Origin: Planctomycetes bacterium MalM25
GTDB lineage: Bacteria > Planctomycetota > Planctomycetia > Pirellulales > Lacipirellulaceae
DNA: 64,000 nucleotides
Reading direction: 5' to 3'
Assembly (NCBI GenBank): GCA_007745835.1
Contig: CP036424.1
Location: 829,001 to 893,000, forward strand
Made by a program: the position numbers and the translations under genes. Below the pieces are notes generated by a model. That model saw only the letters and a program-made list of their open reading frames with translations. It was not told the DNA's origin and ran no database searches. Within the stretch, counting starts at the first letter, position 1. Every line of letters begins with the position of its first letter. Shown here in pieces: positions 27,012 through 36,354 of the stretch.

Positions 27012-30000
27012 ATGAATACGTTCTCCCTGAATCGTTTCGCCTTGCTGCTTGCAGCGGCTATGCAGCTCGCCCTCCCCGGCTCAGCGTTAGCGGTCGACTT
27101 CTTCACGGAAGACTTCGAAGGGCTGACCCTCGGCCAGATCGTCACCTTTGAATCGGAGATCCGGGAGCGAGAAGCGTGGACCAAGACCGGCCCCGCCGGA
27201 TGGACGATCGATGACTCGGGCGTACCGACCGTCGGTAACCCGCTGACGGGCGTCACGGAATTCGAGGGGTGGTCTTTCGTCAGCAAGGACTGGTGGCAGA
27301 CCACCGCCGGCGATCAGGGGCGAACCGAATTCCTGAACGCCCGAGGGATCGTTGCGGTTGCCGATCCCGATGAATGGGACGACTTCGGCACGCCTCAGCC
27401 GGAGGACCTCGATACGAACAACGACGAGGAGAAGAACGACTTCAGCGCACGGCTGCTCACCCCGGCCATCAATGTGGGGGGCGCCGGCGTCAACGAGCTG
27501 AAGGCTTTCCTGCATTCGTCCTGGCGCCCGGAGGACAACCAGAAGGCGACCATCAACGCCATCTACGACGGTGGCGCCCCGGTCGAAGTGCTGCGATACG
27601 AATCGGAGGAGAATCTACCGGACGAGACGCCCAACCCTTTCTACAAGGACGACGCGACCAACGAGGCGCTCACCCTCGACCTGCTCAACCCGGACGGCGC
27701 CTCCACGGTGCAACTCGAGTTCCGCCTCTTCGACGCCGGCAACGACTGGTGGTGGGCCTTCGATAACCTGCAGGTTTTCACCGGGGCTTCGCCCGCCTCG
27801 GACGCCGTCCTGCGGGTGCTGATCGACCGTGACACGCAAGAAGTGACGATCCAGAACAACACCGGCGAGGCGGTCGATCTGCGGGGCTACTCGATCACTT
27901 CGAGCGCCGGAGTGTTCGACGAAGCCAGCGCCGCGTTCCTCTCGGGGGGAGACGCGAACTGGCTGCAAGCCACCCAACTCGGGGACGAAGCCAACGACCT
28001 GAGCGAGGTGCACCTCACCAGCGACATGCTGGCCGCCGGCGAGGCGATCGCTCTCGGCGCGGTTTGGGGGCAGTACTTCGAGGACGCTTCGGACGTCGGC
28101 TTTGAGTACCTCCTTGCGAGCAGCGACGATCCCGTTTCGGGCATCATCGAGTTTATCGGGAACGATGACGAGTCGTTCGAGTTCCTCGATCTCAACTTCA
28201 ACGGGGAGATCGAGATCGGTGACTGGGAGGCCTTCAAGTCGGGATTCGGAACCGCGCTCGACGGGCTCAACGGATACGAGCGCTACACCCTCGGCGACCT
28301 GGACGACGACGGCCTGCACACCGCCGCCGACTTCATCACCTTCGAGCGACTCTACGACCAAGCCAATGGCGCGGGCGCCTTCGCCGCCGCCCTGAGCGTT
28401 CCGGAGCCTTCCGGATTCGCCATCGCCGGCTTGGCGATCCTCGGCCTCGTTGGTCGGCGTCGACTCGTTAGGGCGACACCGCTGGCGGCGGCCTTGCTGG
28501 TCGCCCTGTTTGTCTGCCACGCGGACGCCCAGCTGAAGCTGCTCGACGAGGACTTCGAATCGCTCTCGCTCCTCGATCCTGTCGAAGAGGAAGGCGCCCC
28601 GGGGGAGGATGTCGTCACCCGCATCGCGCCGGCGGGCTGGACGATCGACAATTCGGGCATCCCCGGTCTGGGGGACCCCGAGACCGACGGGATCGTCGAC
28701 TGGGCCGGGTGGTCGTTCGCCAACAAGGACTGGTGGGCCTTGGCCGCCGGCGACCAGAACCGGACGCAGTTCACCCGCGGTCAGGGAACGATCATGGTAG
28801 CCGACAACGATGAATGGGACGACGACGACAACCCGGTTGATGAAACGGATGATCTCTACGACACATTCATCAAGACGCCCGTCATCAATATCCCGGCGGG
28901 GGTTCCGGCGGGCCGACTCCAGCTGATCTTTGATTCGAGCTGGCGAGACGAGGCCGACACCGCGGGCCCCGACAGCCCCGCAAGCAACCAAACGGCCACG
29001 GTCCAGGCTTTCTACAACGGATCGAGCAACGGGCTTGAAGTGCTCCGCTGGGAGTCGGACGCGGAGTCGGATTTCTTCAAGGACGACGCCGAAGACGAAC
29101 GCGTCGTGCTCGACCTGCAATACGACGGTTCCGCGACGTCCATCGAGCTCGAGTTCGGTCTCGGCGAAGCGAACAACGACTGGTGGTGGGCGATTGATAA
29201 CCTGCTGGTCGCGGTCCCCGCGGATCCGTCGATCCTGCGGGTCAACACCTTCAACGGTCAGGGGACGCTCGTCGGTGGGGATGTGATCCCCACGCCGATC
29301 AAGTCGATCGACATCACCAGCGAGAATGGCGTGCTGACCGGCGCCGCCTCGGGGCTGACCGCCTCGGCGGGCGACAGCCTCGATGGCCCCGACGCGGGAT
29401 CGACCGCGGGCGACTCGCCTGGCGAGCAGTGGGAGATCCTGACCTCGTCAGAAGAACGCCTGTTCGAGGCCTACTTGTTCGGTGAGTCGGTGTTCGACGA
29501 GAACCGTTCGGCCAACCTTGGTTCGATTCTCGATCTCTCGGCCGACGAAGCGGACCGAGACCTCAGCTTCACTTACACAACCGACGCGGGCGACCTCATC
29601 GAGGGGGTGGTCGAGTACTTCTTTGACGACACGGTCGGCCTGCCGGGCGACTTCAATCTGGACGGTGCCGTCGATGCGGCCGACTACACGGTCTGGCGTG
29701 ACGGCCTCGGCACGACCTACGTGCAGGCCGACTACGACACCTGGAAGAACAACTACGGCGCCACGGCCTCTTCGAACGCAGCCGTCGCAGCGGTGCCCGA
29801 ACCGGGCGCCCTTGCCCTCATAGGCCTTGGCTTACTGACGGCGTTGGCCCGTCGGGTCCGCCGACCGGCGTGTGTGGCTGCCGCAACGCTCGCTGCCGCG
29901 GGGGTCACCACGACGGATGCGGAAGCCTTCACGCTCGACCGTGACTACACGTTCGGCGACTCCACCTTCAGCGAGAACGCCGTGGCGGGCGCCGAGGTTG

Positions 30001-31118
30001 GGGGGGCTTCGATTAATGGGGCGACTCGTGACAGTGCCGGACAGCCCGGCATGAATCAGATCATTGACTTGTTGCCCAACGGCAACCTGTTCATCCAACC
30101 GAAGTACATCGCGATCAACGATCGTCCCGACGGCGTGAGCGGTCTTGGCATCGACTTGAATCCGTTGGGCCTCGAAGAGCAGTACCTCGCTACCGGCTTC
30201 GAGGAGGCGCTCAACTTCCCCGAGCGTTCCGCTTCTTCGACGTTCGCTATCGGGGGCACGATCGACTACACCGTGATCAGCGATCGAGGTTTTAGCATCT
30301 GGGCCAAGCCCTCCGCTCTGCCGACAGCTGGCAACCAAGCCAACATCGTGATGGACACCAACCAACACGGTGTGTTCATCAATGACCAGGGCAACTACGC
30401 GATGCGATACGCCGATCGTGATTACGCGTCAGAGATCCCGGCGGCCGTCGGCGATTGGGCTCACCTCTCGGTGGTTCGCGCCTTCGGGCCGGGCAGCGGT
30501 TCGATCCTGTATGTGGACGGCGTCGCGGCGGCCGCGACCACGGGTCAGTACCGCATCGAGCGAGTGGTCAACGAAGATACGCCGACGAGCAACATCGCCG
30601 ACCTCGACACCAGCCCCCTCGTGGTGGGCGGCAGCACCGGGGCGATCCAATCGCTGGTCGGAAATTCCGATCACTTCAGCGGGGTTGTGGATGATCTGGA
30701 GATGTTCGTCATGGGGCTGAACGCCTCGAATGATTTCGGCGAGTACGTCTTCGAACGCGACGATCGCTACGCGGCCGCCTTCAAGCCGAGCAACCCGGTC
30801 GATCTGACCGGCGAAGGGTCGATCGATTTCGCCGACGCGATCGAGTTCGCCTCGAACTGGCGTTCCGAGAAAAGCCTCACCTGGATCGACGCAGGAGGGA
30901 CCGAGTCGAGCCTCGTGGTCGGCGACTTGGAGACGCGTGGACGCGGCGACTTCAACTTCGACGGACGCGTCGATCTGGCGGACTGGGGCATGCTCAACAA
31001 CGCCAGCCCCGCCACGGCCGCCGCGGCGATGCGTCTGATCGCGGGGGTGATCCCCGAGCCCAGCACGGGCGTCCTGGTGCTGCTAGCGATTTCCGGGCTA
31101 ACCGTCCGCCGTCGGTGA
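27012..31118 (+). CDS. Triple PEP-CTERM apparent polyprotein
   Basis: Single open frame of 1368 codons made of three complete exported proteins in tandem. Unit 1 (1 to about 485): signal peptide ending SALA, the same NDWWWA domain as the upstream gene, a lamin-tail-like segment, a dockerin-like pair (DLNFNGEIEIGDWEAF, LGDLDDDGLHTAADF), then VPEP at 463 with a hydrophobic helix and RRR. Unit 2 (about 486-950): a second hydrophobic signal-like stretch ending CHADA-Q507, another NDWWWA domain, dockerin GDFNLDGAVDAADYTVW, then VPEP at 928 with helix and RRVRR. Unit 3 (about 951-1368): signal-like helix ending DAEAF, a LamG-like domain, dockerin GDFNFDGRVDLADW, and IPEPSTGVLVLL at 1347. There is no ATG at either junction. 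Confidence 0.85.
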   Translation: MNTFSLNRFALLLAAAMQLALPGSALAVDFFTEDFEGLTLGQIVTFESEIREREAWTKTGPAGWTIDDSGVPTVGNPLTGVTEFEGWSFVSKDWWQTTAGDQGRTEFLNARGIVAVADPDEWDDFGTPQPEDLDTNNDEEKNDFSARLLTPAINVGGAGVNELKAFLHSSWRPEDNQKATINAIYDGGAPVEVLRYESEENLPDETPNPFYKDDATNEALTLDLLNPDGASTVQLEFRLFDAGNDWWWAFDNLQVFTGASPASDAVLRVLIDRDTQEVTIQNNTGEAVDLRGYSITSSAGVFDEASAAFLSGGDANWLQATQLGDEANDLSEVHLTSDMLAAGEAIALGAVWGQYFEDASDVGFEYLLASSDDPVSGIIEFIGNDDESFEFLDLNFNGEIEIGDWEAFKSGFGTALDGLNGYERYTLGDLDDDGLHTAADFITFERLYDQANGAGAFAAALSVPEPSGFAIAGLAILGLVGRRRLVRATPLAAALLVALFVCHADAQLKLLDEDFESLSLLDPVEEEGAPGEDVVTRIAPAGWTIDNSGIPGLGDPETDGIVDWAGWSFANKDWWALAAGDQNRTQFTRGQGTIMVADNDEWDDDDNPVDETDDLYDTFIKTPVINIPAGVPAGRLQLIFDSSWRDEADTAGPDSPASNQTATVQAFYNGSSNGLEVLRWESDAESDFFKDDAEDERVVLDLQYDGSATSIELEFGLGEANNDWWWAIDNLLVAVPADPSILRVNTFNGQGTLVGGDVIPTPIKSIDITSENGVLTGAASGLTASAGDSLDGPDAGSTAGDSPGEQWEILTSSEERLFEAYLFGESVFDENRSANLGSILDLSADEADRDLSFTYTTDAGDLIEGVVEYFFDDTVGLPGDFNLDGAVDAADYTVWRDGLGTTYVQADYDTWKNNYGATASSNAAVAAVPEPGALALIGLGLLTALARRVRRPACVAAATLAAAGVTTTDAEAFTLDRDYTFGDSTFSENAVAGAEVGGASINGATRDSAGQPGMNQIIDLLPNGNLFIQPKYIAINDRPDGVSGLGIDLNPLGLEEQYLATGFEEALNFPERSASSTFAIGGTIDYTVISDRGFSIWAKPSALPTAGNQANIVMDTNQHGVFINDQGNYAMRYADRDYASEIPAAVGDWAHLSVVRAFGPGSGSILYVDGVAAAATTGQYRIERVVNEDTPTSNIADLDTSPLVVGGSTGAIQSLVGNSDHFSGVVDDLEMFVMGLNASNDFGEYVFERDDRYAAAFKPSNPVDLTGEGSIDFADAIEFASNWRSEKSLTWIDAGGTESSLVVGDLETRGRGDFNFDGRVDLADWGMLNNASPATAAAAMRLIAGVIPEPSTGVLVLLAISGLTVRRR

Positions 31119-31264
31119 ACCGCGACGACGCGACTGCGCGGACAGGCAGCTTCTTTGCGCCGTGAGCCGCGTCAGGAGCAGCTCAAAACACGAAGATCGA
31201 GACTCTCGGCAGGCAGCCATACGCTGTCACCATCCGTCTCACCGTATCAAGGAATGAGAGGCAG

Positions 31265-32395
31265 ATGCTTAATCGCAAACGACAAGTCAGAACCGATCGC
31301 AACGCCATCGAGCGAAACGCATTCACTCTCGTGGAACTGCTGGTGGTGATCGCCATCATCGGCATCCTCGTGGCGCTGCTTCTGCCAGCGGTCCAGGCGG
31401 CCCGTGAAGCGGCCCGACGCACCCAGTGCAACAGCCGGCTGCACAACATCGGCATCGCAATTCAGAACTACGAATCGACTTTCGGAAAGCTCCCCCCCGG
31501 CGCCCATTTCCGCGAGGGAAGCGGCTGGGGCGCTTTCTTGCTGCCCTTCATCGAGGAGGGGGCGCAGTTCAACGACCTCCAGATCGGCGAAGACAAGTTC
31601 AACAACTTCCAATGGGCCCACAACGGCGAGTACGACAGCGTCGAAGACCTCGGCGAGAGCTTTCAGAACATCCGGGCGGCGGAGACCTCCTTCCAGATGT
31701 ACACGTGCCCCTCCTCGATCTTCATCAAGAATCAACTCGATCGCACGGCCGACCAGTGGTGGGTGATGCGTCGTGCTCCCGCTTCCTATCTGGGAGTGGC
31801 TTCGGGGATCCTTCAGGATCAGATCGAATCGTGGCGTTGGCGGGTCAAGCACCGCACTCCCCCACCAGCGAACCCGAACTGGGGCGGCGCCGATGGTGTG
31901 CTGGTCGGTATCGACCACGAGTACGACACCAAGAAGGGGCAGATACCGCTTCGGAAGATTACCGATGGGACCTCGAAAACCGGCCTGATCGGCGAGGCGG
32001 TCCACGACATCGATACGCAAGAAGACTGGGGGCAAAACCCGGAAGAACGGGAGGGCAACCGCAAGGACCACTGGGCGATCGGCAGCGACGACATCGACAC
32101 CGGCAGCGAGAACATCAGCGATGTCTCCGAATTGCTCGGATCGACCGGCGTGCCGCCCAACCTGGGGCTCGATTCCTTTGAGAACCGCGAGCTCTGCGCC
32201 AGCGGGCGCCACACGCAACCGCCTTGTCAGCAGTTGCAGATCTCGTTCAGCAGCCGGCACCCGGGCGTTGTGAACATGTGCTACGTCGACGCCCACGTGG
32301 AGTCCATCAGCGCTGACATCGAGGCGCAGGTCTGGAGCGACATCGGCACCCGCGCCAGTCAGACGTACGAGACGGGTGGAGCGGATCGACTGTGA
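31265..32395 (+). CDS. DUF1559 type II pseudopilin-like protein
   Basis: Protein of 376 residues with a prepilin N-terminus: a short basic leader, then NAFTLVELLVVIAIIGILVA and LLLPAVQAAREAARR, followed by the DUF1559 domain (NIGIAIQNYESTFGKLPPGA, TGLIGEAVHD, FSSRHPGVVNMCYVDAHV). These proteins are highly expanded in planctomycetes and are presumed to assemble in a type II secretion or pilus-like machine. It is the first gene of a tightly overlapped operon: its TGA overlaps the GTG of the phosphodiesterase gene (GTGA, 4 bases). This suggests it helps to export or position the two downstream phosphoesterases (inference). ATG at 31265 is preceded by AGAGGC. Confidence 0.9.
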   Translation: MLNRKRQVRTDRNAIERNAFTLVELLVVIAIIGILVALLLPAVQAAREAARRTQCNSRLHNIGIAIQNYESTFGKLPPGAHFREGSGWGAFLLPFIEEGAQFNDLQIGEDKFNNFQWAHNGEYDSVEDLGESFQNIRAAETSFQMYTCPSSIFIKNQLDRTADQWWVMRRAPASYLGVASGILQDQIESWRWRVKHRTPPPANPNWGGADGVLVGIDHEYDTKKGQIPLRKITDGTSKTGLIGEAVHDIDTQEDWGQNPEEREGNRKDHWAIGSDDIDTGSENISDVSELLGSTGVPPNLGLDSFENRELCASGRHTQPPCQQLQISFSSRHPGVVNMCYVDAHVESISADIEAQVWSDIGTRASQTYETGGADRL

Positions 32396-33639
32396 TTCTT
32401 GCTAAGCATCTCGTGCCGCTGCTGCTAGGGCTTTCCACGATCGCTTCGGCTCAGCCGAGCAAGCATGTCCTCATGATCGGCATCGACGGGGCGGGGGGGC
32501 GGTACGTGCAGCGTGCCAACACCCCCCACCTGGATGCACTCGCGGCTGCGGGCACGGCTCGTTACGACTTCTACAACGAGGGAGGCCTCGTCCCCAATCC
32601 GCCGAATCCGTACGGCGCCAGTGGCGTCAACTGGTCGACCATCCTGACCGGCGCGTCGGCAGCCAATCACGGTGTTTCGGACAACAGCTTCGCGGGGGCG
32701 GACTTCGAGAGCCACCCGCACTTCTTCAAGCACGTGAAGGAGTTCGATCCGGACATCTCAACGGTGTCGCTCGTCAACTGGACGCCGATCAACACGTTCA
32801 TCACGCCCGACGAATACGCCAACGTGGAGATCGGCTTTGATTTCGGCTCGATCGTTGACCAAGACAACGAAGTCAAGAATCAGACCAACCTCTTCTTGAC
32901 TCTGAGCGATCCCGACGTGATGTTCCTGCACTTCGATCAGGTCGATAGCTTCGGGCACGGGAACTCGTGGGGCAGCCCCCAGCACTTGGCGGCGATCGAA
33001 CGAGTCGATGGCTTGATCGGTGAGATCGTGACGACCCTCAACGGCCGGCCCGGCGTCGTCTCGGGCGATGAGGATTGGCTCGTCCTGATCACCGCCGACC
33101 ACGGCGCCGCCGAGGGCGCCTTCAACCACACGGCCGATCAGGGGCCCGCGAACTGGGAGGTCCCTTTCATCGCGGCCGGCCCGAGCGTGACGCCCGGCGC
33201 GCCGATGCAACCGGGAACGCTCCGAGACCTCGCGTCAACGGCGCTGTGGCACCTCGGGATCGATCCCTTCCTCGCCGGTCTCGACGGGACCGTCCGCGGG
33301 CTGACCGTTGAGCCGCCTACCGGAGTGGTGGGCGATCTCAACGGTGACGGCGTCCTGCTGGGAGACGGGACCGGCCCCGCGGCGGCCGACGATGTCACCA
33401 CCTTCCTCGACAACTGGCTCGCGACGGGCTCCGGTGGCGTCGCCGACCGTTACGCCCGGGGCGACCTGAACTTCGACGGCCGCACCGACCTCTCCGACTG
33501 GGCGTTGTTCAACCGACTGGATCCTTCGATGGGCCAAGCCGTCCTCGCCCGATTGCAAGGCGTACCGGAGCCCTCGGCATGCCTCTTGCTTTCGATCGCC
33601 GCCCTCCTCGCCCTTCATCGCCGACGAGAACCCGCATGA
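32392..33639 (+). CDS. Exported type I phosphodiesterase with dockerin and PEP-CTERM
   Basis: Alkaline-phosphatase-superfamily enzyme of 415 residues of the nucleotide pyrophosphatase/phosphodiesterase type. Signal peptide to about residue 20, metal-binding MIGIDGAGG, a Thr/Ser nucleophile region NWSTILTGASAANHGV, FDQVDSFGHG and ITADHGAAEG metal ligands. The C-terminus carries dockerin-like EF-hand loops (GDLNGDGVLLGDG, GDLNFDGRTDLSDW) and a sorting signal VPEPSACLLLSIAALLALHR with Arg-rich end. It should release phosphate from phosphodiesters outside the cell. The GTG start overlaps the upstream pseudopilin stop, and its own stop overlaps the next gene's ATG. Confidence 0.88.
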   Translation: MILAKHLVPLLLGLSTIASAQPSKHVLMIGIDGAGGRYVQRANTPHLDALAAAGTARYDFYNEGGLVPNPPNPYGASGVNWSTILTGASAANHGVSDNSFAGADFESHPHFFKHVKEFDPDISTVSLVNWTPINTFITPDEYANVEIGFDFGSIVDQDNEVKNQTNLFLTLSDPDVMFLHFDQVDSFGHGNSWGSPQHLAAIERVDGLIGEIVTTLNGRPGVVSGDEDWLVLITADHGAAEGAFNHTADQGPANWEVPFIAAGPSVTPGAPMQPGTLRDLASTALWHLGIDPFLAGLDGTVRGLTVEPPTGVVGDLNGDGVLLGDGTGPAAADDVTTFLDNWLATGSGGVADRYARGDLNFDGRTDLSDWALFNRLDPSMGQAVLARLQGVPEPSACLLLSIAALLALHRRREPA

Positions 33640-35468
33640 TGCTCGCACGACAAACCGCCCTCGTTCCCCTGATTACGGCTGTCGTGGCCAATGTGGCGGC
33701 CGCCCATCAAGGGCCCGATCCGATAGCGCATTGGAGCTTCAACTCGCGCAGCGTCTCGGATGGCGTCTGCAAGGCGCGGCTCGGCGCGGACCTGCGGCTT
33801 GAGGGGGACTACGCCCTTGCTCGCGACGCCTACGGAGAGGCGCTCGACCTCACCGGATGGAACCAGATCGCGAGCGAAGCGACCGGCTCGATCGGTTTGG
33901 AGGGCGCGGACGCGTTCACCGTTTCGGCTTGGGTGCTGATCGATGAGGCCGAGCGCTGGGGGGGGGTCGTCGGCCAGCATGGCGAGGACTCGCCGCTCTG
34001 GGTGCTCGGATACGACAGCGAGCGCTTCACCTTCTCGTTAACGACGGTCGCGTCGGATCAGCCGGTCGAAGTGCGAGGCGAAACGCCCTACGGCAAAGGC
34101 AAATGGTTCCACGTCGCCGCGGTCTATGACGGAGAGTCGGCGCGTCTGTACGTGAACGGCCAGCTCGACGCGAAGGGCGCCGCCAGCGGGAAAATCACCA
34201 CCACCGACGACTCGGTGGTCGTGCTCGGGAGCCGTCCCGATCATCCCGACAGCCACCCCATGCGGGGACGCCTCCGAGAGGTGAGTCTCTACGACTTGGC
34301 AGCGAAGCCGGCGTGGGTTGCCCACACCTTCGATCATGGTAAGCAACTCGTCTCGATGCAGCGCGACGCCCGCGCCGACGCACTGACATTGGTCGTGAAG
34401 CCTTACTTGCAGTTCGGAACGCAAACCGGAATGACCGTGATGTGGCAGACTTCGGCGCCCGGCGACTCGGTCGTCCACTACGGACCGACCGCGGATTGTG
34501 AGAAGGAGTTGGCCGCGGAGGGAGTTGGGCCGATCCACGAGGTGCGGATCGAGGGGCTCGAACCCGAGACGCAGTACTTCTATCGGACCGTGACGACCGA
34601 CACCTCGGGGCGTTCCATCGAGAGCCGTGTCTCCACGTTCTCAACCGCCGTCCACGACGACAGCCCCTTCGCCTTTGCGATCATCAGCGACACCCAGACC
34701 AACGCCGACATCGCTCATCGCGTTGCGACCCATGCGTGGGCCCAGCGCCCGAGCTTCCTGCTCCACCCGGGCGACCTGGTGGAGACCGGCACCAACGACA
34801 GCCACTGGACGCAGCACTTCTTCCCGAGCCTCGACCCGCTGATCTCGCGCGTGCCCTTCTATCCGGTGCTCGGCAACCACGAGCAGAACGCCAGCAACTA
34901 CTACGAGTACGTCTCCCTGCCCGACCCCGAGTACTACTACGAGTTCCGCTACGGCAACGCTCACTTCTTCATGATCGACACGAATCGCAATGTCGATCCG
35001 AGCTCCGAGCAACACCGGTGGCTCGACAGGGCCTTGGCCGCCTCGGACGCGACCTGGAAGTTCGTGTGCCACCACCACCCGCCCTATTCGTCGGATGAGA
35101 ACGACTACGGCGATCTCTGGCAGACGAGCCAGAGCACGCGTGGCGACCTGCGAGCCCGGCAGCTTTCCAAGCTCTACGACAAGCACAGCGTCGACATCGT
35201 CTGGAACGGGCACATCCACTCGTACGAAAGAACCTGGCCCGTTCGTGACGGTAAAGCGGTCGATGGCGAAGGCCCGATCTACATGATCGTCGGCGGCGGC
35301 GGTGGCGGGCTCGAGACGCCCGGTCCCACGCGCCCCTTCTTCCAGAACCAAGTCCGCCGGGCCCATCACTACGTGATGGTGCACATCAACGGTCCAAACC
35401 TCGAACTGCGCAGCTACGACCTGGATGACCGCCTCTTTGATACAGTGCAACTCCGAGCGAGGCGTTGA
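33636..35468 (+). CDS. LamG / purple-acid-phosphatase-type metallophosphatase
   Basis: Exported phosphatase of 610 residues. Signal peptide to about 25, LamG domain (about 30-240), a fibronectin-like N-terminal domain of purple acid phosphatases (about 250-340; VVKPYLQFGTQTGMTVMWQT, LEPETQYFYRTV), then a calcineurin-type metallophosphoesterase: FAIISDTQTN, HPGDLVETGTN, VLGNHEQNASNYYEY, VCHHHPPYSS and WNGHIHSYER supply the metal and catalytic residues. DTQ replaces the more common DxG/DxH at the first metal site. The ATG at 33636 overlaps the upstream stop (ATGA). Third gene of the operon. Role: phosphomonoester hydrolysis outside the cytoplasm, substrate unknown. Confidence 0.88.
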   Translation: MMLARQTALVPLITAVVANVAAAHQGPDPIAHWSFNSRSVSDGVCKARLGADLRLEGDYALARDAYGEALDLTGWNQIASEATGSIGLEGADAFTVSAWVLIDEAERWGGVVGQHGEDSPLWVLGYDSERFTFSLTTVASDQPVEVRGETPYGKGKWFHVAAVYDGESARLYVNGQLDAKGAASGKITTTDDSVVVLGSRPDHPDSHPMRGRLREVSLYDLAAKPAWVAHTFDHGKQLVSMQRDARADALTLVVKPYLQFGTQTGMTVMWQTSAPGDSVVHYGPTADCEKELAAEGVGPIHEVRIEGLEPETQYFYRTVTTDTSGRSIESRVSTFSTAVHDDSPFAFAIISDTQTNADIAHRVATHAWAQRPSFLLHPGDLVETGTNDSHWTQHFFPSLDPLISRVPFYPVLGNHEQNASNYYEYVSLPDPEYYYEFRYGNAHFFMIDTNRNVDPSSEQHRWLDRALAASDATWKFVCHHHPPYSSDENDYGDLWQTSQSTRGDLRARQLSKLYDKHSVDIVWNGHIHSYERTWPVRDGKAVDGEGPIYMIVGGGGGGLETPGPTRPFFQNQVRRAHHYVMVHINGPNLELRSYDLDDRLFDTVQLRARR

Positions 35469-35629
35469 TGGGAGGGTAAATCGTTTATTGCCAACCGCGT
35501 TCATGTGGACCTCGAATGGCAAGTAGTTGGCCGCAAGTCGTTATGGAGAAATGACCTACGAAGAAGGGCCCTCACTCGCCTAGATGGGAGTTGTGATGCA
35601 GCCCATTCGTGGCAAGGAGGCCCAGCAAA

Positions 35630-36040
35630 GAAGGGTTGTATTGACCGACGCTGCCGAAGCCAGATCAGCTTGCTGCGGCGGCAGTTCTTGAGGGACGACC
35701 GTCTGCCGTTCGGCGACGTGATCAACGCGAAGCCGTTATCAATAGCGCTCGCCACGATCGAGGGCGGTTGGGTCGACCGGATCGACACGCCGGTGGTAAC
35801 TCTGTGGGTGTTCCTCGGCCAGGTGCTCAGCGCGGACCACTCGTGCCGAGCGGCTGTTGCACGATTGCTTGCTCACCGGGTGGCCAATGACGAGAGCCGC
35901 TGCTCCCCCGAGACCGGTGGCAACTGCCAAGCCCGCAAGAGGTTGCCGGAGGCGCTCTCTCCGAAGCGGTTCGCGAGACGGGGCATTCGCTCGACGCCCA
36001 TCCGTGGCGTTGGCCGCAAGGCACAACTGGCGATGCCGAG
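35630..36040 (+). pseudogene. Decayed IS4-family transposase fragment
   Basis: The translation around 35690-35960 (FLRDDRLPFGDV, VVTLWVFLGQVLSADHSCRA, LLAHRVANDESRC, SPETGGNCQARKRLPEAL) matches the N-terminal third of IS4-type transposases common in planctomycetes. After RLPEAL the correct sequence continues in another frame (SEAVRETGHSLDAHPWRWPQG, to about 36030) and then stops. The catalytic Asp region and the C-terminal two thirds are missing, so it is a frameshifted, truncated relic. It lies 250 bases from the tRNA-Arg fragment, at the right end of the phosphorus-related segment. Boundaries are approximate. Confidence 0.75.
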
Positions 36041-36283
36041 GTATCTAACGGTTCGTAAAGTGCGTGTCTCTATCCAGCACCCGGGCTTCCGCACGAAGGT
36101 GTGACTGCCCAGTCCACCTGGGCGCCCAGGATCGCCATTCTCAAGTGGCAACTGATTTGGCGCATACCGGCGAGCAAAGAGCCGCAATAAACCGGCACAT
36201 AGGGGCATGAAAAGGTAACTGCCCGAATAAGATTGCGATCCCTAAATTCCTGCCTGAAAAGGCTCTAGAGAGGCGTTGGGCGG
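36041..36283. other. Non-coding stretch between IS4 relic and tRNA fragment
   Basis: No gene recognised; lower GC than its surroundings. Probably remnant mobile-element sequence. Confidence 0.35.
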
Positions 36284-36306
36284 CTATCCAGTTGAGCTAG
36301 GGGTGC
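36284..36306 (-). repeat. Duplicated 5' end of tRNA-Arg (candidate att site)
   Basis: These 23 bases are identical to 16260-16282, the first 23 bases of tRNA-Arg(ACG) (acceptor 5' strand and D-arm; minus strand begins GCACCCCTAGCTCAAC). No anticodon or T-arm follows, so it is a fragment and not a gene. The two copies are direct repeats 20,024 bases apart. Confidence 0.85.
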
Positions 36307-36354
36307 CTCGTAAATTGCCGCAGGGGGGGCCTCTCGGCACCCGGAGGCGGGAGA

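Noticed and set aside
25159-29120. Long antisense frames opposite the PEP-CTERM genes
   Set aside because: Composition of shadow frames; the plus-strand genes have signal peptides and sorting signals.
35739-36026. Minus-strand frame with a hydrophobic LAVATGLGGAAALVIGH stretch
   Set aside because: It is antisense to the recognisable IS4 transposase relic.
36284-36306. A further tRNA-Arg gene
   Set aside because: Only the 5' acceptor strand and D-arm are present; no anticodon or T-arm follows.
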